From Pyrinomonadaceae bacterium (GTDB lineage: Bacteria; Acidobacteriota; Blastocatellia; Pyrinomonadales; Pyrinomonadaceae), in assembly GCA_026129865.1 (NCBI GenBank), contig JAHCHG010000010.1:1-64000 (forward strand): a stretch of 64,000 nucleotides of DNA. The letters are read 5' to 3'. The position numbers were made by a program, and so were the translations under genes. The notes beneath the pieces were generated by a model, which was not told the DNA's origin, made no database searches, and saw nothing but the letters and a program-made list of their open reading frames with translations. Of this stretch, positions 26,175 through 34,825 are shown one piece after another. Positions within the stretch are counted from its first letter, which is position 1. Each line of letters begins with the position of its first letter.

Positions 26175-27707
26175 TTGGTAAAAATCGGAGATGAGGTACA
26201 ACGAATAATGCTTAACAGGGCGCTTGTTATCGATGACGATGCTGCGACGCTGGAGTTAATGGAATTTCAGCTCGAATCGGAAGGTTTTGAGGTCAAGACC
26301 GCCGACTGCGGCAGAAAAGGGATCGAATATCTGGAAGAAAATGATTTTGACATCATTTTGACCGATCTAAATTTGCCGGATATCAACGGCATCGAAATGG
26401 TCAAAAGATGTAAGGAAATTTCACAGGATACCGAGATCATAATGATCACGGGTTTCGGTTCGACCGAAAAAGCGGTCGAAGCGACCAAGGCTGGAGCATT
26501 TTATTACGTTGATAAGCCGGTAGATTTTGATGAGCTTCTCGTCCTGATCGAAAAGGCGATCGACCGAAAGAGCCAAAAGGCTGAGATCAAAGAGCTTCGC
26601 GGAAAACTTACAAGCAAAACCTCATACGAGGGCATTATCGGCGGAAGCCGGGTAATGCAGGACATTTACGAAATTATCGAATCGGTTGCGGCTTCCGATG
26701 CCAATATTTTGATCCTTGGCGAATCCGGGACAGGTAAGGAAGTGATCGCCAACGCGATCCATTACAAAAGCCACCGGTCGAAAAAACCGTTTGTAAAACT
26801 TAATTGTTCGGCACTTCCAAAAGAACTGATCGAGTCCGAGCTGTTCGGACATCGTAAAGGAGCGTTTACCGGCGCAACTGCCGACAAGGTCGGGTATCTC
26901 GGTCGGGCAAACGGCGGTAGTCTTTTGCTCGACGAGATCGGAGAAATGCCGATCACTCTGCAGCCGAAACTTTTACGCGTTTTGCAGGAAAAGATCTTTT
27001 ATCAGGTTGGCAGCGACAAACCGCAGTCTGCCGATTTCCGGCTGATCTCATCTACCAACCGAAGTCCGTTCGAAGCGATCAAGGATGGAAACCTCCGCGA
27101 AGACCTTTATTACCGGATCAATACGATCGAAATAAAGATCCCGCCGCTGCGGGAGCGAATGGAAGACGTTCCTATGCTCGCCGAACATTTTCTGCAGATG
27201 TACCAGGAAAAGTATGAGCGGGAAGACCTTAGTTTTTCGGAAAGCGCGTACGACCAGATGCTTAATTACAACTGGCGGGGAAACGTTCGCGAACTTCAGC
27301 ATGTAATAGAAAGGGGCGTGCTGCTTTCGAAAGGAGGAAAGATTCGTCAACTAAACATTGAGCGGAACATGGAGAACACGTTAACGATGGATTCGCTGCC
27401 GAGCGCTTCGGAAATAAAACGCAGTTTTACGAATGGCGACGGTAACGGCAAAGGCGTTTTGATGAGCGGCAATCTCGACGGGGAAGATCTTTTCGAGCAG
27501 ATCGGAAAATTTATTGTCGAAAATCTTCCCGAGCCCAAAGAAGGCGAAGATCAAAACGACGTTTTCAGCGAGCTTGAAAATGTGGTAGTGTTAGCCGCGC
27601 TCAAGCGCACCGGCGGCAACAAGCAGGCAGCTGCCAATTTGCTTGGGCTTTATCGTCCGCGGCTTTACGGTATGATCAAACGTCATAATTTAAAAGATAA
27701 GATATAA
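26175..27707 (+). CDS. NtrC-family sigma-54-dependent response regulator
   Basis: 510 residues if TTG 26175 is used (AGGGGAT 6 nt upstream); ATG 26208 (MLNRALVIDDD) is the other choice. Order: receiver domain with phospho-Asp64 (ILTDLNLPD) and Lys in YVDKPVDF; AAA+ domain with Walker A GESGTGKE (182-189), the sigma-54 contact loop GAFTGA (229-234) and Walker B LLLDEIGEM; C-terminal Fis-type helix-turn-helix (NKQAAANLLGLYRPRLYG). It should activate sigma-54 promoters by ATP hydrolysis, and several such promoters lie within 7 kb. The CHASE-domain kinase at 28064 is the likely partner. Confidence 0.93.
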   Translation: MVKIGDEVQRIMLNRALVIDDDAATLELMEFQLESEGFEVKTADCGRKGIEYLEENDFDIILTDLNLPDINGIEMVKRCKEISQDTEIIMITGFGSTEKAVEATKAGAFYYVDKPVDFDELLVLIEKAIDRKSQKAEIKELRGKLTSKTSYEGIIGGSRVMQDIYEIIESVAASDANILILGESGTGKEVIANAIHYKSHRSKKPFVKLNCSALPKELIESELFGHRKGAFTGATADKVGYLGRANGGSLLLDEIGEMPITLQPKLLRVLQEKIFYQVGSDKPQSADFRLISSTNRSPFEAIKDGNLREDLYYRINTIEIKIPPLRERMEDVPMLAEHFLQMYQEKYEREDLSFSESAYDQMLNYNWRGNVRELQHVIERGVLLSKGGKIRQLNIERNMENTLTMDSLPSASEIKRSFTNGDGNGKGVLMSGNLDGEDLFEQIGKFIVENLPEPKEGEDQNDVFSELENVVVLAALKRTGGNKQAAANLLGLYRPRLYGMIKRHNLKDKI

Positions 27708-27709
27708 AA

Positions 27710-27747
27710 AAAGGCGTCCGAAGTTTGTTCGGACGCCTTTGCTTTTT
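27710..27747. terminator. Bidirectional rho-independent terminator
   Basis: Perfect 13-bp stem AAAGGCGTCCGAA (27710-27722) with 27728-27740 and a 5-nt loop. T-runs lie on both strands. It separates the regulator gene from the convergent 54-residue membrane-protein gene. Confidence 0.9.
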
Positions 27748-27761
27748 TTGATAACTAAACT

Positions 27762-27926
27762 TTATTTTGTTTCAGGTACTGTAACGTTAATATCGACCTC
27801 TTTATCGTTATTGACGGCTTTACCGAGAAATCCGCTGTAAAATAAAGCGCCGGCAATTATTGCTACGATGATCAATGTTGTTAATGCCCAAATTAGATTG
27901 TTTCCTGTGCTGTTTCCTTCGTCCAT
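27762..27926 (-). CDS. Small single-pass membrane protein under sigma-54 control
   Basis: 54 residues starting MDEGNSTGNNLIWALTTL. AAGGGAGAA precedes the ATG at 27926. One helix (about 10-33) is followed by a short acidic tail. The open frame reaches 27992, but that part overlaps the promoter. No family is recognised. It is encoded between the NtrC-type regulator and the CHASE kinase, facing the regulator. Confidence 0.7.
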   Translation of the reverse strand: MDEGNSTGNNLIWALTTLIIVAIIAGALFYSGFLGKAVNNDKEVDINVTVPETK

Positions 27927-27975
27927 ATTGTTCTCCCTTTTGAATAGAAATTTTAGCTGTTGCTGGGATGGTAGT

Positions 27976-27991
27976 TGCAACTTAGATGCCA
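27976..27991 (-). promoter_or_regulatory. Sigma-54 promoter for the 54-residue membrane protein
   Basis: On the minus strand TGGCATCTAAGTTGCA: -24 GG and -12 GC with 10 bp between. It is located 50 bp upstream of the ATG at 27926. Confidence 0.8.
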
Positions 27992-28063
27992 AAATTGCAA
28001 ACTCCGCAATTTGTTGAAGTTAAAGAGCTTGATGAGGTAAGCGGTTAGATTGAAAACACAAAA

Positions 28064-29968
28064 GTGTACGATTTTGAGCCGCAATTGTTATTTTCCGAAA
28101 AAGGTTTTTCGAAATACGAAACTGAGATGAGTTTGCGTCAGAAAGTTAAAAAGCCCGGCAAGCGACGATCGATATTTCCGTATTTTATCCTGATCGTTCT
28201 GCTGCTGATCACTGTCGTGATCACATTCAATTTTTACCGCAGTGCTGTTTCTAAAGATCAAATACGTTTTGCCAACGAAGTAAGCCGCGCTCAGGCAGCA
28301 TTTCAAAATAGATTAAATCTTTACATTTCACTGCTAAAAGGAGGTCGCGGTTTCGTTGAGTCCGTCAACGGGCTCGACCGAAACAAGTTTGCAAATTACG
28401 TTAGAACGCTTGAGATCGATAAAAATTATTCGGGTATTCAGGGAATAGGATATTCGAAGGTTATCAGGCGCGAAGAAGCGCAGGTGCTTACCGAGCGTCT
28501 TCAGTCGGAGTATTACGAAAATTTTAGGATGTTTCCTGATACGCTTCGGGACATTTTCCAATCGATTATTTATCTCGAGCCTTTGGATGCCCGCAACCGG
28601 CGTGCTCTGGGTTTCGATATGTCGTCCGAACCGACGCGGCGCGAGGCGCTTGACCGCGCCCGGGATACGGGGCGTGCGGCGGCAACGGCGCGGATCGTGC
28701 TGCTGCAGGAAACGGACAGAAACACCCAATCCGGATTTTTGATCTATGTTCCGGTTTACAAAAATATCGAAATTCCCGACACGATCGAAAAGCGGCAGAT
28801 GGCGATCGACGGTTTCATCTACAGTCCGTTTCGCGCCGGAGAATTCCTCGCTGAGATCGAAAAGGAAGCTTCGGCGAGCCACATCGGGATCGCAATTTAC
28901 GACGGCGCCATCGATTCAAATCATTTGTTAGCGAATTCAAAAGGGCAAGTTGTACCGACGGATCCGGCAAACCTTTCCGACCCGGAGCGGAGCGTTTCTT
29001 ACCTTGTCGACAAAGAGCTTGAGGTTGCGGGAAGAGAATGGATAATTCGATATTTTGCTTTGCCGTCTTTCGAGGAACAATCCAGTGTCGGGTGGACGCC
29101 GTTTATCTTTCTTTCCGGCGTCGCTTTCAGCTTTCTGCTGTTCGGAATGATCTATTGGGAAGCGAGCGCCCGGCTTAAACTCGAAGCGACAGCAGCAGAG
29201 CTTTTCGAACTGGAAAAGCAGAAACAAACTCTTTTAGAAAATGAACGGATTGCGCGAGTCGTGGCTGAAACAGCAAACGCGACAAAAGATGAATTTTTGT
29301 CGGTAGTTTCGCACGAACTTAGAACGCCGCTGAACGCGATCGCGGGCTGGTCGCGCATCTTGCGCACGGAACCGCTTTCTCCAAACACGCGTGAACTCGC
29401 TCTGGCAAAGATCGATAAAAACGTGCGTGTGCAGACCAAGATCGTCGAAGACCTGCTCGACTATTCGCAGATCCTCGCCGGCAATACATCTTTAGAGCGA
29501 TCGGAGATTGAAATTGGAAAGATCATCGACGATCAGGTCACGAATATTGAGGTCGCGGCGTTCGAAAAACAGATTAACCTTACGATCAACAATTCCTTCA
29601 ATGGTCAGGTGATACTGGGCGATGAAAGAAAGGTGGCGCTCGCGGTGGAGAATTTATTTACCAATGCGATCAAATTTACCGAATCGAACGGAAATATCGC
29701 GATCGATGCATTTGAAGAAGACGGCTATGCAAATGTGGTCGTAAAAGACGACGGCAGAGGAATTGTCAAAGAATTTCTGCCGCATGTTTTTGAAAGTTTT
29801 CGCCAGGCTGACAATTCGACAACGCGAAACGTCGGCGGACTCGGTCTCGGACTCACGATCGCGAGCCAAATCGTCAAGCTCCACGATGGCGAGATCTCCG
29901 TTTCGAGCGAAGGACGCGGCAAAGGCTCTGTGTTCACGATCAAACTTCCTGTTAAAGACTTAAATTAA
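28064..29968 (+). CDS. CHASE-domain sensor histidine kinase
   Basis: 634 residues from GTG 28064; ATG 28127 (MSLRQKVKKPGK) is an alternative that keeps all domains. A membrane helix at about 37-57, a periplasmic CHASE domain (about 80-300; GIQGIGYSKVI, RRALGFDMSSEPTRREAL, ETDRNTQSGFLIYVPVY), a second helix near 345-365, a coiled coil, HisKA (VVSHELRTPLNAIAGW) and HATPase (DDGRGI, GGLGLGLTIAS). CHASE domains sense small extracellular ligands. No receiver is fused, so it probably signals to the NtrC-type regulator encoded just upstream. Confidence 0.9.
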   Translation: MYDFEPQLLFSEKGFSKYETEMSLRQKVKKPGKRRSIFPYFILIVLLLITVVITFNFYRSAVSKDQIRFANEVSRAQAAFQNRLNLYISLLKGGRGFVESVNGLDRNKFANYVRTLEIDKNYSGIQGIGYSKVIRREEAQVLTERLQSEYYENFRMFPDTLRDIFQSIIYLEPLDARNRRALGFDMSSEPTRREALDRARDTGRAAATARIVLLQETDRNTQSGFLIYVPVYKNIEIPDTIEKRQMAIDGFIYSPFRAGEFLAEIEKEASASHIGIAIYDGAIDSNHLLANSKGQVVPTDPANLSDPERSVSYLVDKELEVAGREWIIRYFALPSFEEQSSVGWTPFIFLSGVAFSFLLFGMIYWEASARLKLEATAAELFELEKQKQTLLENERIARVVAETANATKDEFLSVVSHELRTPLNAIAGWSRILRTEPLSPNTRELALAKIDKNVRVQTKIVEDLLDYSQILAGNTSLERSEIEIGKIIDDQVTNIEVAAFEKQINLTINNSFNGQVILGDERKVALAVENLFTNAIKFTESNGNIAIDAFEEDGYANVVVKDDGRGIVKEFLPHVFESFRQADNSTTRNVGGLGLGLTIASQIVKLHDGEISVSSEGRGKGSVFTIKLPVKDLN

Positions 29969-29969
29969 A

Positions 29970-29996
29970 AAAACGTACCGTTTCCTTACGTTTTAC
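29970..29996 (+). terminator. Weak terminator-like hairpin after the kinase
   Basis: Stem AAAACGTA (29970-29977) with TACGTTTT (29987-29994). The AT-rich stem ends in its own T-run. Confidence 0.4.
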
Positions 29997-30091
29997 CCCG
30001 ATATCATACCGACGACTTCCGGTCCCAATAGACCTCGACTAGTACTCTAAGTTATACAAATAGTGATATTTACGCCGCCGCGCTCAATTGC

Positions 30092-30107
30092 TGGCATAAT
30101 TCTTGCG
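30092..30107 (+). promoter_or_regulatory. Sigma-54 promoter for the glycine-zipper repeat protein
   Basis: TGGCATAATTCTTGCG: GG 30093-30094, GC 30105-30106, 10 bp between. It lies 77 bp before the ATG at 30184. Confidence 0.8.
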
Positions 30108-30183
30108 CTGCTTGATAATAACTTTAAGAAAGAAGTGTGTTAATCGAACATACTTCCTACTTACTGATTCAAGGAGGGAAATT

Positions 30184-32487
30184 ATGAGAAAGCAATTTAT
30201 AAGAATGCTCTTATCGACTTTGTTCGTAGCGCTGCTTGGCGGCGTAATAGGAGCTCAAAATAAGCCGTATCGCGTTACGGACCGACAGGTTCAGCTGACA
30301 TTAAACAGCATTGAAGCGCGAACAGACATTTTTAGACGCGAGCTCGACAAAGCTCTCGACGCAAGCAAACTGGACGGCACCGAGCGTGAAAACATGATCA
30401 TGAGTTATGTTACCGACTTTGAGAATGCGACAGATTCGCTAAAACAGCGGTTCGACAGCAAGAAATCGGTCTCGTCGGATGTGTCGACGGTGCTTAACGC
30501 AGCCGGGAATATCGAAAGATTCATTAAAACTAACAGACTAAATTACCGGGCACGTTCCTATTGGAATAACGTTGCAGCCGAACTCGATAAACTTCAGCGA
30601 TATTACGGATTAACCGGAAGCTGGCGAACAACGATCGTCGGCAATAGTTATCAGGTACCTTATCGCGTTTCCGATTCGCAGGTTTCGAATCTTTTAACAT
30701 CGATCGAAACGGATACCGATATTTACAAAAGATCGCTAAACCGAGCCTTGGACCGATCGACGCTCGACGGAACTAAAAGCGAAGAAAGCGTTCTGAAATA
30801 TGTTGGTGATTTCGAACTTTCCACCGATCAGTTAAAACAGAAATTTGACTCTAAAAGTTCAGTGGCATCGGACGTTCAAGAAGTTTTGAACAAAGCCTAT
30901 TTTATAGACGGCTTCATGAAGGATTACCGTCTGACGAATGCGGCACAGCGTAACTGGACGAGTTTGAAGAGCAAGCTAGACAGGCTTGCAACTTATTACA
31001 GCGTTGCGTGGAACTGGACAAATCCGACTGTCGACATCAACCCGTACACCGCATCGGATCAGGCTGTTCGTTCAACCCTCGCGAACATTGAGAGCCGAAC
31101 GGATGTCTTTCGACGTGAGTTAGCACGCGCGTTGGACGCAAGTGTACTGAACAATTCGCGAAGCGAGGAAGCGGTCAACGCCTACGTAAACGATTTTGAG
31201 GGTGCGACGGATCGTCTTAAAAAGAATTTCGAATCGCGTGTTTCAACTTCGGCGGACGTTCAGGAAGTTTTGAACCGGGCGTATTACATCGACGGTTTTA
31301 TGCGCGATTATCAGCTTCGTCAAAATGCCGAGCGCGATTGGCGTTTGATTCGGGCAGACCTTGAAAAACTGCGCGGATACTATAACGTCAGCTTTGATTG
31401 GGAGAACAGACAGTACGTCCCGATGAGCCGCTTTGACGCAATGCTGACGGGAACATACCGACTGAATACGGCATTGAGCGACAACGTCAGCGTAGTCGTG
31501 GACAATGCGATTAAAAATTATCCAGTCGGACAGCAAAACCGGTACGAACGCAATCTCGAACGCAGATTGAGTTCGCCCGCGATGATAGCACTTGAAAAGC
31601 GCGACAAAATGGTTTCGCTGGCGTCTTCCGGTTCTCCGCAGATAACATTCGACGCTGACGGAATTACGCGAAATGAAAATCTGCCGAACGGGCGTGTGGT
31701 AAAACTTACCGCCAACACGAGCTACAACGGCGTTTCGTTAAATTATGAAGGCGACCGAATGAATGATTTTTACGTTAATTTCATTCCGCTCGATAACAAC
31801 CGGCTTCGTGTCGTAAGAAGAGTGTATCTTGAAGATAAAAACGAAACTGTAGCGGTTTCAAGCGTTTATGACAAGATTAACGACATCGCACAATGGTCGA
31901 CAGTTACAAACTCAGGTAACACTGCAGGAAACTCGTACGAAGATTTTGTTGTTCCGAACAACACGGCGCTCATTGCGGTTCTTAACGATAAGATCGCTAC
32001 CGAAACAAGTAAAGACGGCGACGTGTTTACATTGACGGTAACATCGCCTTCGCAATTTAACGGCACGATCATTTCGGGTCGGGTTGCGGACGCCGAACGG
32101 TCGGGAAGAGTTACCGGCAGAGCAAATCTTTCGCTCGAATTCGACACTATTCGACTTCGAAACGGTAAGACGTATCGATTTGCGGGCTTGGTCGAAGAAG
32201 TCAAAATGACAAACGGCGATACTGTATCCGTGAACAACGAAGGAACGGTTCGCGATGGCAGTCAAACGACTAAGACCGTAACGCGAGCCGGGATCGGAGC
32301 CGCTATCGGCGCAATTATCGGAGCGATCGCAAGCGGCGGTAAAGGCGCTGCGATCGGCGCTGCCATCGGAGCCGGTGCCGGAGCGGGAACAGTTGTCTTG
32401 CAGGGTCGCGACGATATCAATTTGGAACCGGGAACGGAATTTAAATTGACCGCGACGGCGCCTGTCAACACAGCATTAAATCGATAA
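30184..32487 (+). CDS. Large exported repeat protein with C-terminal glycine zipper
   Basis: 767 residues. AAGGAGG at 30171-30177 fixes ATG 30184. Signal peptide 1-23 (LGGVIGAQ). Three tandem units of about 120-130 residues follow (starts near 28, 158 and 285), each with a VxxxLxxIExxTDxFxRxLxxALD motif, a middle VxDFExxTDxLKxxFDS helix and an end motif LDxLxxYY plus W. A beta-rich middle region (about 420-690) leads to a glycine zipper (AAIGAIIGAIASGGKGAAIG) near the C-terminus, which can insert into membranes. I know no family that covers the whole. A sigma-54 promoter and nearby stress genes suggest an envelope-stress role. Confidence 0.75.
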   Translation: MRKQFIRMLLSTLFVALLGGVIGAQNKPYRVTDRQVQLTLNSIEARTDIFRRELDKALDASKLDGTERENMIMSYVTDFENATDSLKQRFDSKKSVSSDVSTVLNAAGNIERFIKTNRLNYRARSYWNNVAAELDKLQRYYGLTGSWRTTIVGNSYQVPYRVSDSQVSNLLTSIETDTDIYKRSLNRALDRSTLDGTKSEESVLKYVGDFELSTDQLKQKFDSKSSVASDVQEVLNKAYFIDGFMKDYRLTNAAQRNWTSLKSKLDRLATYYSVAWNWTNPTVDINPYTASDQAVRSTLANIESRTDVFRRELARALDASVLNNSRSEEAVNAYVNDFEGATDRLKKNFESRVSTSADVQEVLNRAYYIDGFMRDYQLRQNAERDWRLIRADLEKLRGYYNVSFDWENRQYVPMSRFDAMLTGTYRLNTALSDNVSVVVDNAIKNYPVGQQNRYERNLERRLSSPAMIALEKRDKMVSLASSGSPQITFDADGITRNENLPNGRVVKLTANTSYNGVSLNYEGDRMNDFYVNFIPLDNNRLRVVRRVYLEDKNETVAVSSVYDKINDIAQWSTVTNSGNTAGNSYEDFVVPNNTALIAVLNDKIATETSKDGDVFTLTVTSPSQFNGTIISGRVADAERSGRVTGRANLSLEFDTIRLRNGKTYRFAGLVEEVKMTNGDTVSVNNEGTVRDGSQTTKTVTRAGIGAAIGAIIGAIASGGKGAAIGAAIGAGAGAGTVVLQGRDDINLEPGTEFKLTATAPVNTALNR

Positions 32488-32508
32488 ATATCGAATTACT
32501 GCAAATTA

Positions 32509-32547
32509 AAATAGGAGCGCAATGATTTCGGCGCTCCTATTTTTTTG
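32509..32547 (+). terminator. Rho-independent terminator
   Basis: 12-bp perfect stem AAATAGGAGCGC (32509-32520) with 32531-32542, 10-nt loop and a T-run. Confidence 0.9.
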
Positions 32548-32621
32548 TCCCGGCGTAAACGCATCGAATTCATACAGCTGAATTTTGCGCGCGAAAGAAA
32601 ACGCCCGTAAATACGAACCTT

Positions 32622-32652
32622 CACGGAAACATTCCGTGGCACGAATCTTGTT
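32622..32652 (+). promoter_or_regulatory. Palindrome plus sigma-54-like promoter upstream of dps
   Basis: CACGGAA-ACA-TTCCGTG (32622-32638) runs into TGGCACGAATCTTGTT (32637-32652), which has a perfect -24 box and spacing but GT in place of GC at -12. The ATG is 44 bp downstream. The palindrome could bind a regulator. Confidence 0.5.
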
Positions 32653-32695
32653 AGTTGAAATAGAGTAGAGACTAAAAAGAACCGGAGAAACTAAA

Positions 32696-33238
32696 ATGGG
32701 AAGATCAGCAGCGGCAAAAGTTACAGCAAAAGAGATCAATCGCGAATTGACTGAACATAATAATCCGAATGACGAGATAGTTCAGTCATTGCAGAAACAG
32801 ACGGCAAATGCATTTATCGTTTATCTAAATTTCAAGCATTACCACTGGCAAACCTTCGGACCGCTTTTTCGAGATCTTCACGAACTTTTCGACGAATTTG
32901 CCGCAGAAGTATACGGTACGATCGACGAACTTGCCGAACGGATCAGAATGATCGGACAAGATCCTGTTTCACGGATCGAGGAATTTCAGAAATTCGCTAC
33001 TGTCAGTTCTGCGGAAAAGGGAGGAGACATGCGTTCTATGATCCGCGAAGCGAATGAGAACTCAAAGCGGATCATCTTCGAAATGCGCCAGGCGATAAAA
33101 ATTGCTGACGAAAACGACGATCCCGGCACCGCCGATATTTTGACGCGTTTTGTTCAAATTCACGAAAAACACGAGTGGTGGCTGCGCGACATTTTGGAAC
33201 GTCGTGACGGCTTAACCGAAGACGCGAAAGGTAATTAG
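32696..33238 (+). CDS. dps: Dps-type DNA-binding ferritin
   Basis: 180 residues. The Dps/ferritin core with ferroxidase motif FKHYHWQTFGPLFRDLHELFDE (about 46-67) and the second helix pair WWLRDILE near the end. Dps dodecamers oxidise and store iron with peroxide and protect DNA. The N-terminus carries Lys/Ala residues (AAAKVTAKE) like other Dps DNA-binding tails. It is first in a run with two or three small stress genes and is preceded by a sigma-54-like site. Confidence 0.92.
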   Translation: MGRSAAAKVTAKEINRELTEHNNPNDEIVQSLQKQTANAFIVYLNFKHYHWQTFGPLFRDLHELFDEFAAEVYGTIDELAERIRMIGQDPVSRIEEFQKFATVSSAEKGGDMRSMIREANENSKRIIFEMRQAIKIADENDDPGTADILTRFVQIHEKHEWWLRDILERRDGLTEDAKGN

Positions 33239-33256
33239 AGATGGAGTGAATCGATA

Positions 33257-33475
33257 ATGAATTCAATAAAACTTAACGAAAAGACCAATGTGGAACGAGA
33301 AGGATGGAAATCAAACAAGATCACGCGAGAGGGTTCAAACACAGACCCTGACGAAAACGTCAGAGAATTACTGCGCGGCGACGAATCAAAAGGCGATCCG
33401 GACGAACGCGATATCGTCGGCGCTCCGGATTCCAGCGATACACCGCACGGACGTCAGGAAGATAAGAAAAAGTAA
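33257..33475 (+). CDS. Small hydrophilic protein, function unknown
   Basis: 72 residues, highly charged (Asp, Glu, Lys, Arg) and likely disordered; it contains ENVRELLRGDESKGDPDERD. No family is recognised. It lies 18 bp after dps and 22 bp before the YggT-like gene, so it is probably part of that operon. Confidence 0.55.
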   Translation: MNSIKLNEKTNVEREGWKSNKITREGSNTDPDENVRELLRGDESKGDPDERDIVGAPDSSDTPHGRQEDKKK

Positions 33476-33497
33476 CGGAAGTTGGGAGGTCATCAAT

Positions 33498-34013
33498 ATG
33501 ATTGACAATAAACTTGAACAAGAAGAGGCGCAGCGCACTGCGAATTATGAAGCGGTCAAATCCGAAGTGAAATCCGAAGTCGGCGGCGAGATCGCCGTCG
33601 AAGCCGAACGGTCCACGCCCGGCGAGCAGGCGGAGATCGATAAAATGGCGGGAAACATGCGCAGAAAAGCCGTAAATGAGCTTGTCGAGACCGAGAACGA
33701 AGTCGAACTTTCACGAACTCTTGCACGATTTTCGCAGGTTGTGGACTATATTTTCTTCGTGATCTACGGTCTGTTGACAATGCGCCTGCTTCTGGCATTG
33801 TTTGCAGCGCGGAGCAGCGCCGACTTTGTGCAGTTTATCCGGGCGATAACGGACCCGTTTTATGCTCCGTTTCGCGGCATTGTGGCAAGCCCCTCGGTTG
33901 ACGGTTTTACGCTGGCACTGCCGATAGTTATAGCGATCATCGCGTATATGCTTCTTCATTTAGCAATTATCGGGTTTCTACGTATTTTCGCACACAGAAA
34001 AACCGCTGTTTGA
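33498..34013 (+). CDS. YggT-family membrane protein
   Basis: 171 residues. GGGAGGT 7 nt upstream fixes ATG 33498; the open frame to 33288 is not coding. An N-terminal cytoplasmic, charged helix (1-75) is followed by a YggT domain: VVDYIFFVIYGLLTMRLLLALF, then FIRAITDPFYAPFRGI and a last helix at about 145-165. YggT proteins take part in osmotic and envelope homeostasis. It belongs to the dps stress operon. Confidence 0.8.
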   Translation: MIDNKLEQEEAQRTANYEAVKSEVKSEVGGEIAVEAERSTPGEQAEIDKMAGNMRRKAVNELVETENEVELSRTLARFSQVVDYIFFVIYGLLTMRLLLALFAARSSADFVQFIRAITDPFYAPFRGIVASPSVDGFTLALPIVIAIIAYMLLHLAIIGFLRIFAHRKTAV

Positions 34014-34071
34014 ATGTGTTAGAGTAGAGACAGGTTTTGAATTGGGATCGATTTAAGAGAGGAGAATTAAA

Positions 34072-34335
34072 ATGACTATTATCTGGCAACTAATCGTAGG
34101 ACTAATTATCGGAGCGATCGCGCGACTTTTGCTGCCCGGAAGGGAAGCGATCGCCGAAGGCGCGTTGGGCTGGCTGATAACGGCACTGATCGGAATGGGC
34201 GGCGCCTTCTTAGGGACGCTTGTCGGAAGCGCTTTGTGGGGCGGCGAAGGCTACACCGCAGGATGGATCATGTCGATCCTCGGGGCAATACTGCTCCTTT
34301 TGCTAGCACGCGTGCTGTTTGCGAAAAAGTCGTAG
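34072..34335 (+). CDS. GlsB/YeaQ/YmgE-family stress membrane protein
   Basis: 87 residues with three hydrophobic helices and the family pattern LIVGLIIGAIARLLLPG, then GWLITALIGMGGAFLGT and GWIMSILGAILLLL. Expressed in stationary phase or under stress in many bacteria; exact role unknown. AGAGGAG lies upstream of the ATG. It is the last gene of the dps run and is followed by a terminator. Confidence 0.85.
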   Translation: MTIIWQLIVGLIIGAIARLLLPGREAIAEGALGWLITALIGMGGAFLGTLVGSALWGGEGYTAGWIMSILGAILLLLLARVLFAKKS

Positions 34336-34359
34336 CGTTCTGGAATCTAACGAGTAAAG

Positions 34360-34398
34360 AACTAAATGACCGTCGTTCCGGCGGTCATTTAGTTTTGC
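34360..34398 (+). terminator. Rho-independent terminator
   Basis: 13-bp stem AACTAAATGACCG (34360-34372) with 34382-34394, followed by TTTT. Confidence 0.85.
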
Positions 34399-34471
34399 AA
34401 GTTGGCAGGCAGTAATTGAAAAGTTGTAATCAGATCGGGAGGACACGAAACGAAATAATCAAGAAAATGAT

Positions 34472-34684
34472 CTAATCATTGGCGTTGGTGATCACTTCGC
34501 CGCGATCGACCACCGTTAATTTAAAGGACTCGGTTCCGAAACCCGCATACGGCAGACTGCACGTCGAATCAAAGGTTTCAGCAATATATTTCTCAACGGC
34601 GTGTAGTGCTTCGGTTAGATCTTCTGCCATTACGAAAAACGAATACTGCCCGTAACCGCTTGGTTGAAATGCAAATAATTTCAT
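34472..34684 (-). CDS. Small conserved hypothetical protein
   Basis: 70 residues, mixed alpha/beta: MKLFAFQPSGYGQYSFFVMA, a helix with EALHAVEKYI, and a beta end FKLTVVDRGEVI. No signal peptide, and no family is recognised. It is about 140 bp downstream of grpE on the same strand. The ribosome site is weak, so the call is moderate. Confidence 0.5.
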   Translation of the reverse strand: MKLFAFQPSGYGQYSFFVMAEDLTEALHAVEKYIAETFDSTCSLPYAGFGTESFKLTVVDRGEVITNAND

Positions 34685-34825
34685 TTTTTCAATTTTAATA
34701 TGTTTTCCGTAACGGCTACAAACAGCATTGAGAATCTTCAGATTTCGGTAACTGATATCGAAAGATGAAAATCTACCCGTCTTCCCTCAGCTTTTTTATT
34801 TTTTCGACTAGACGCTCGAAAGGAT

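Noticed and set aside
33288-33497. Upstream extension of the YggT-like gene
   Set aside because: It overlaps the 72-residue gene in another frame, and the GGGAGGT site sets the start at 33498.
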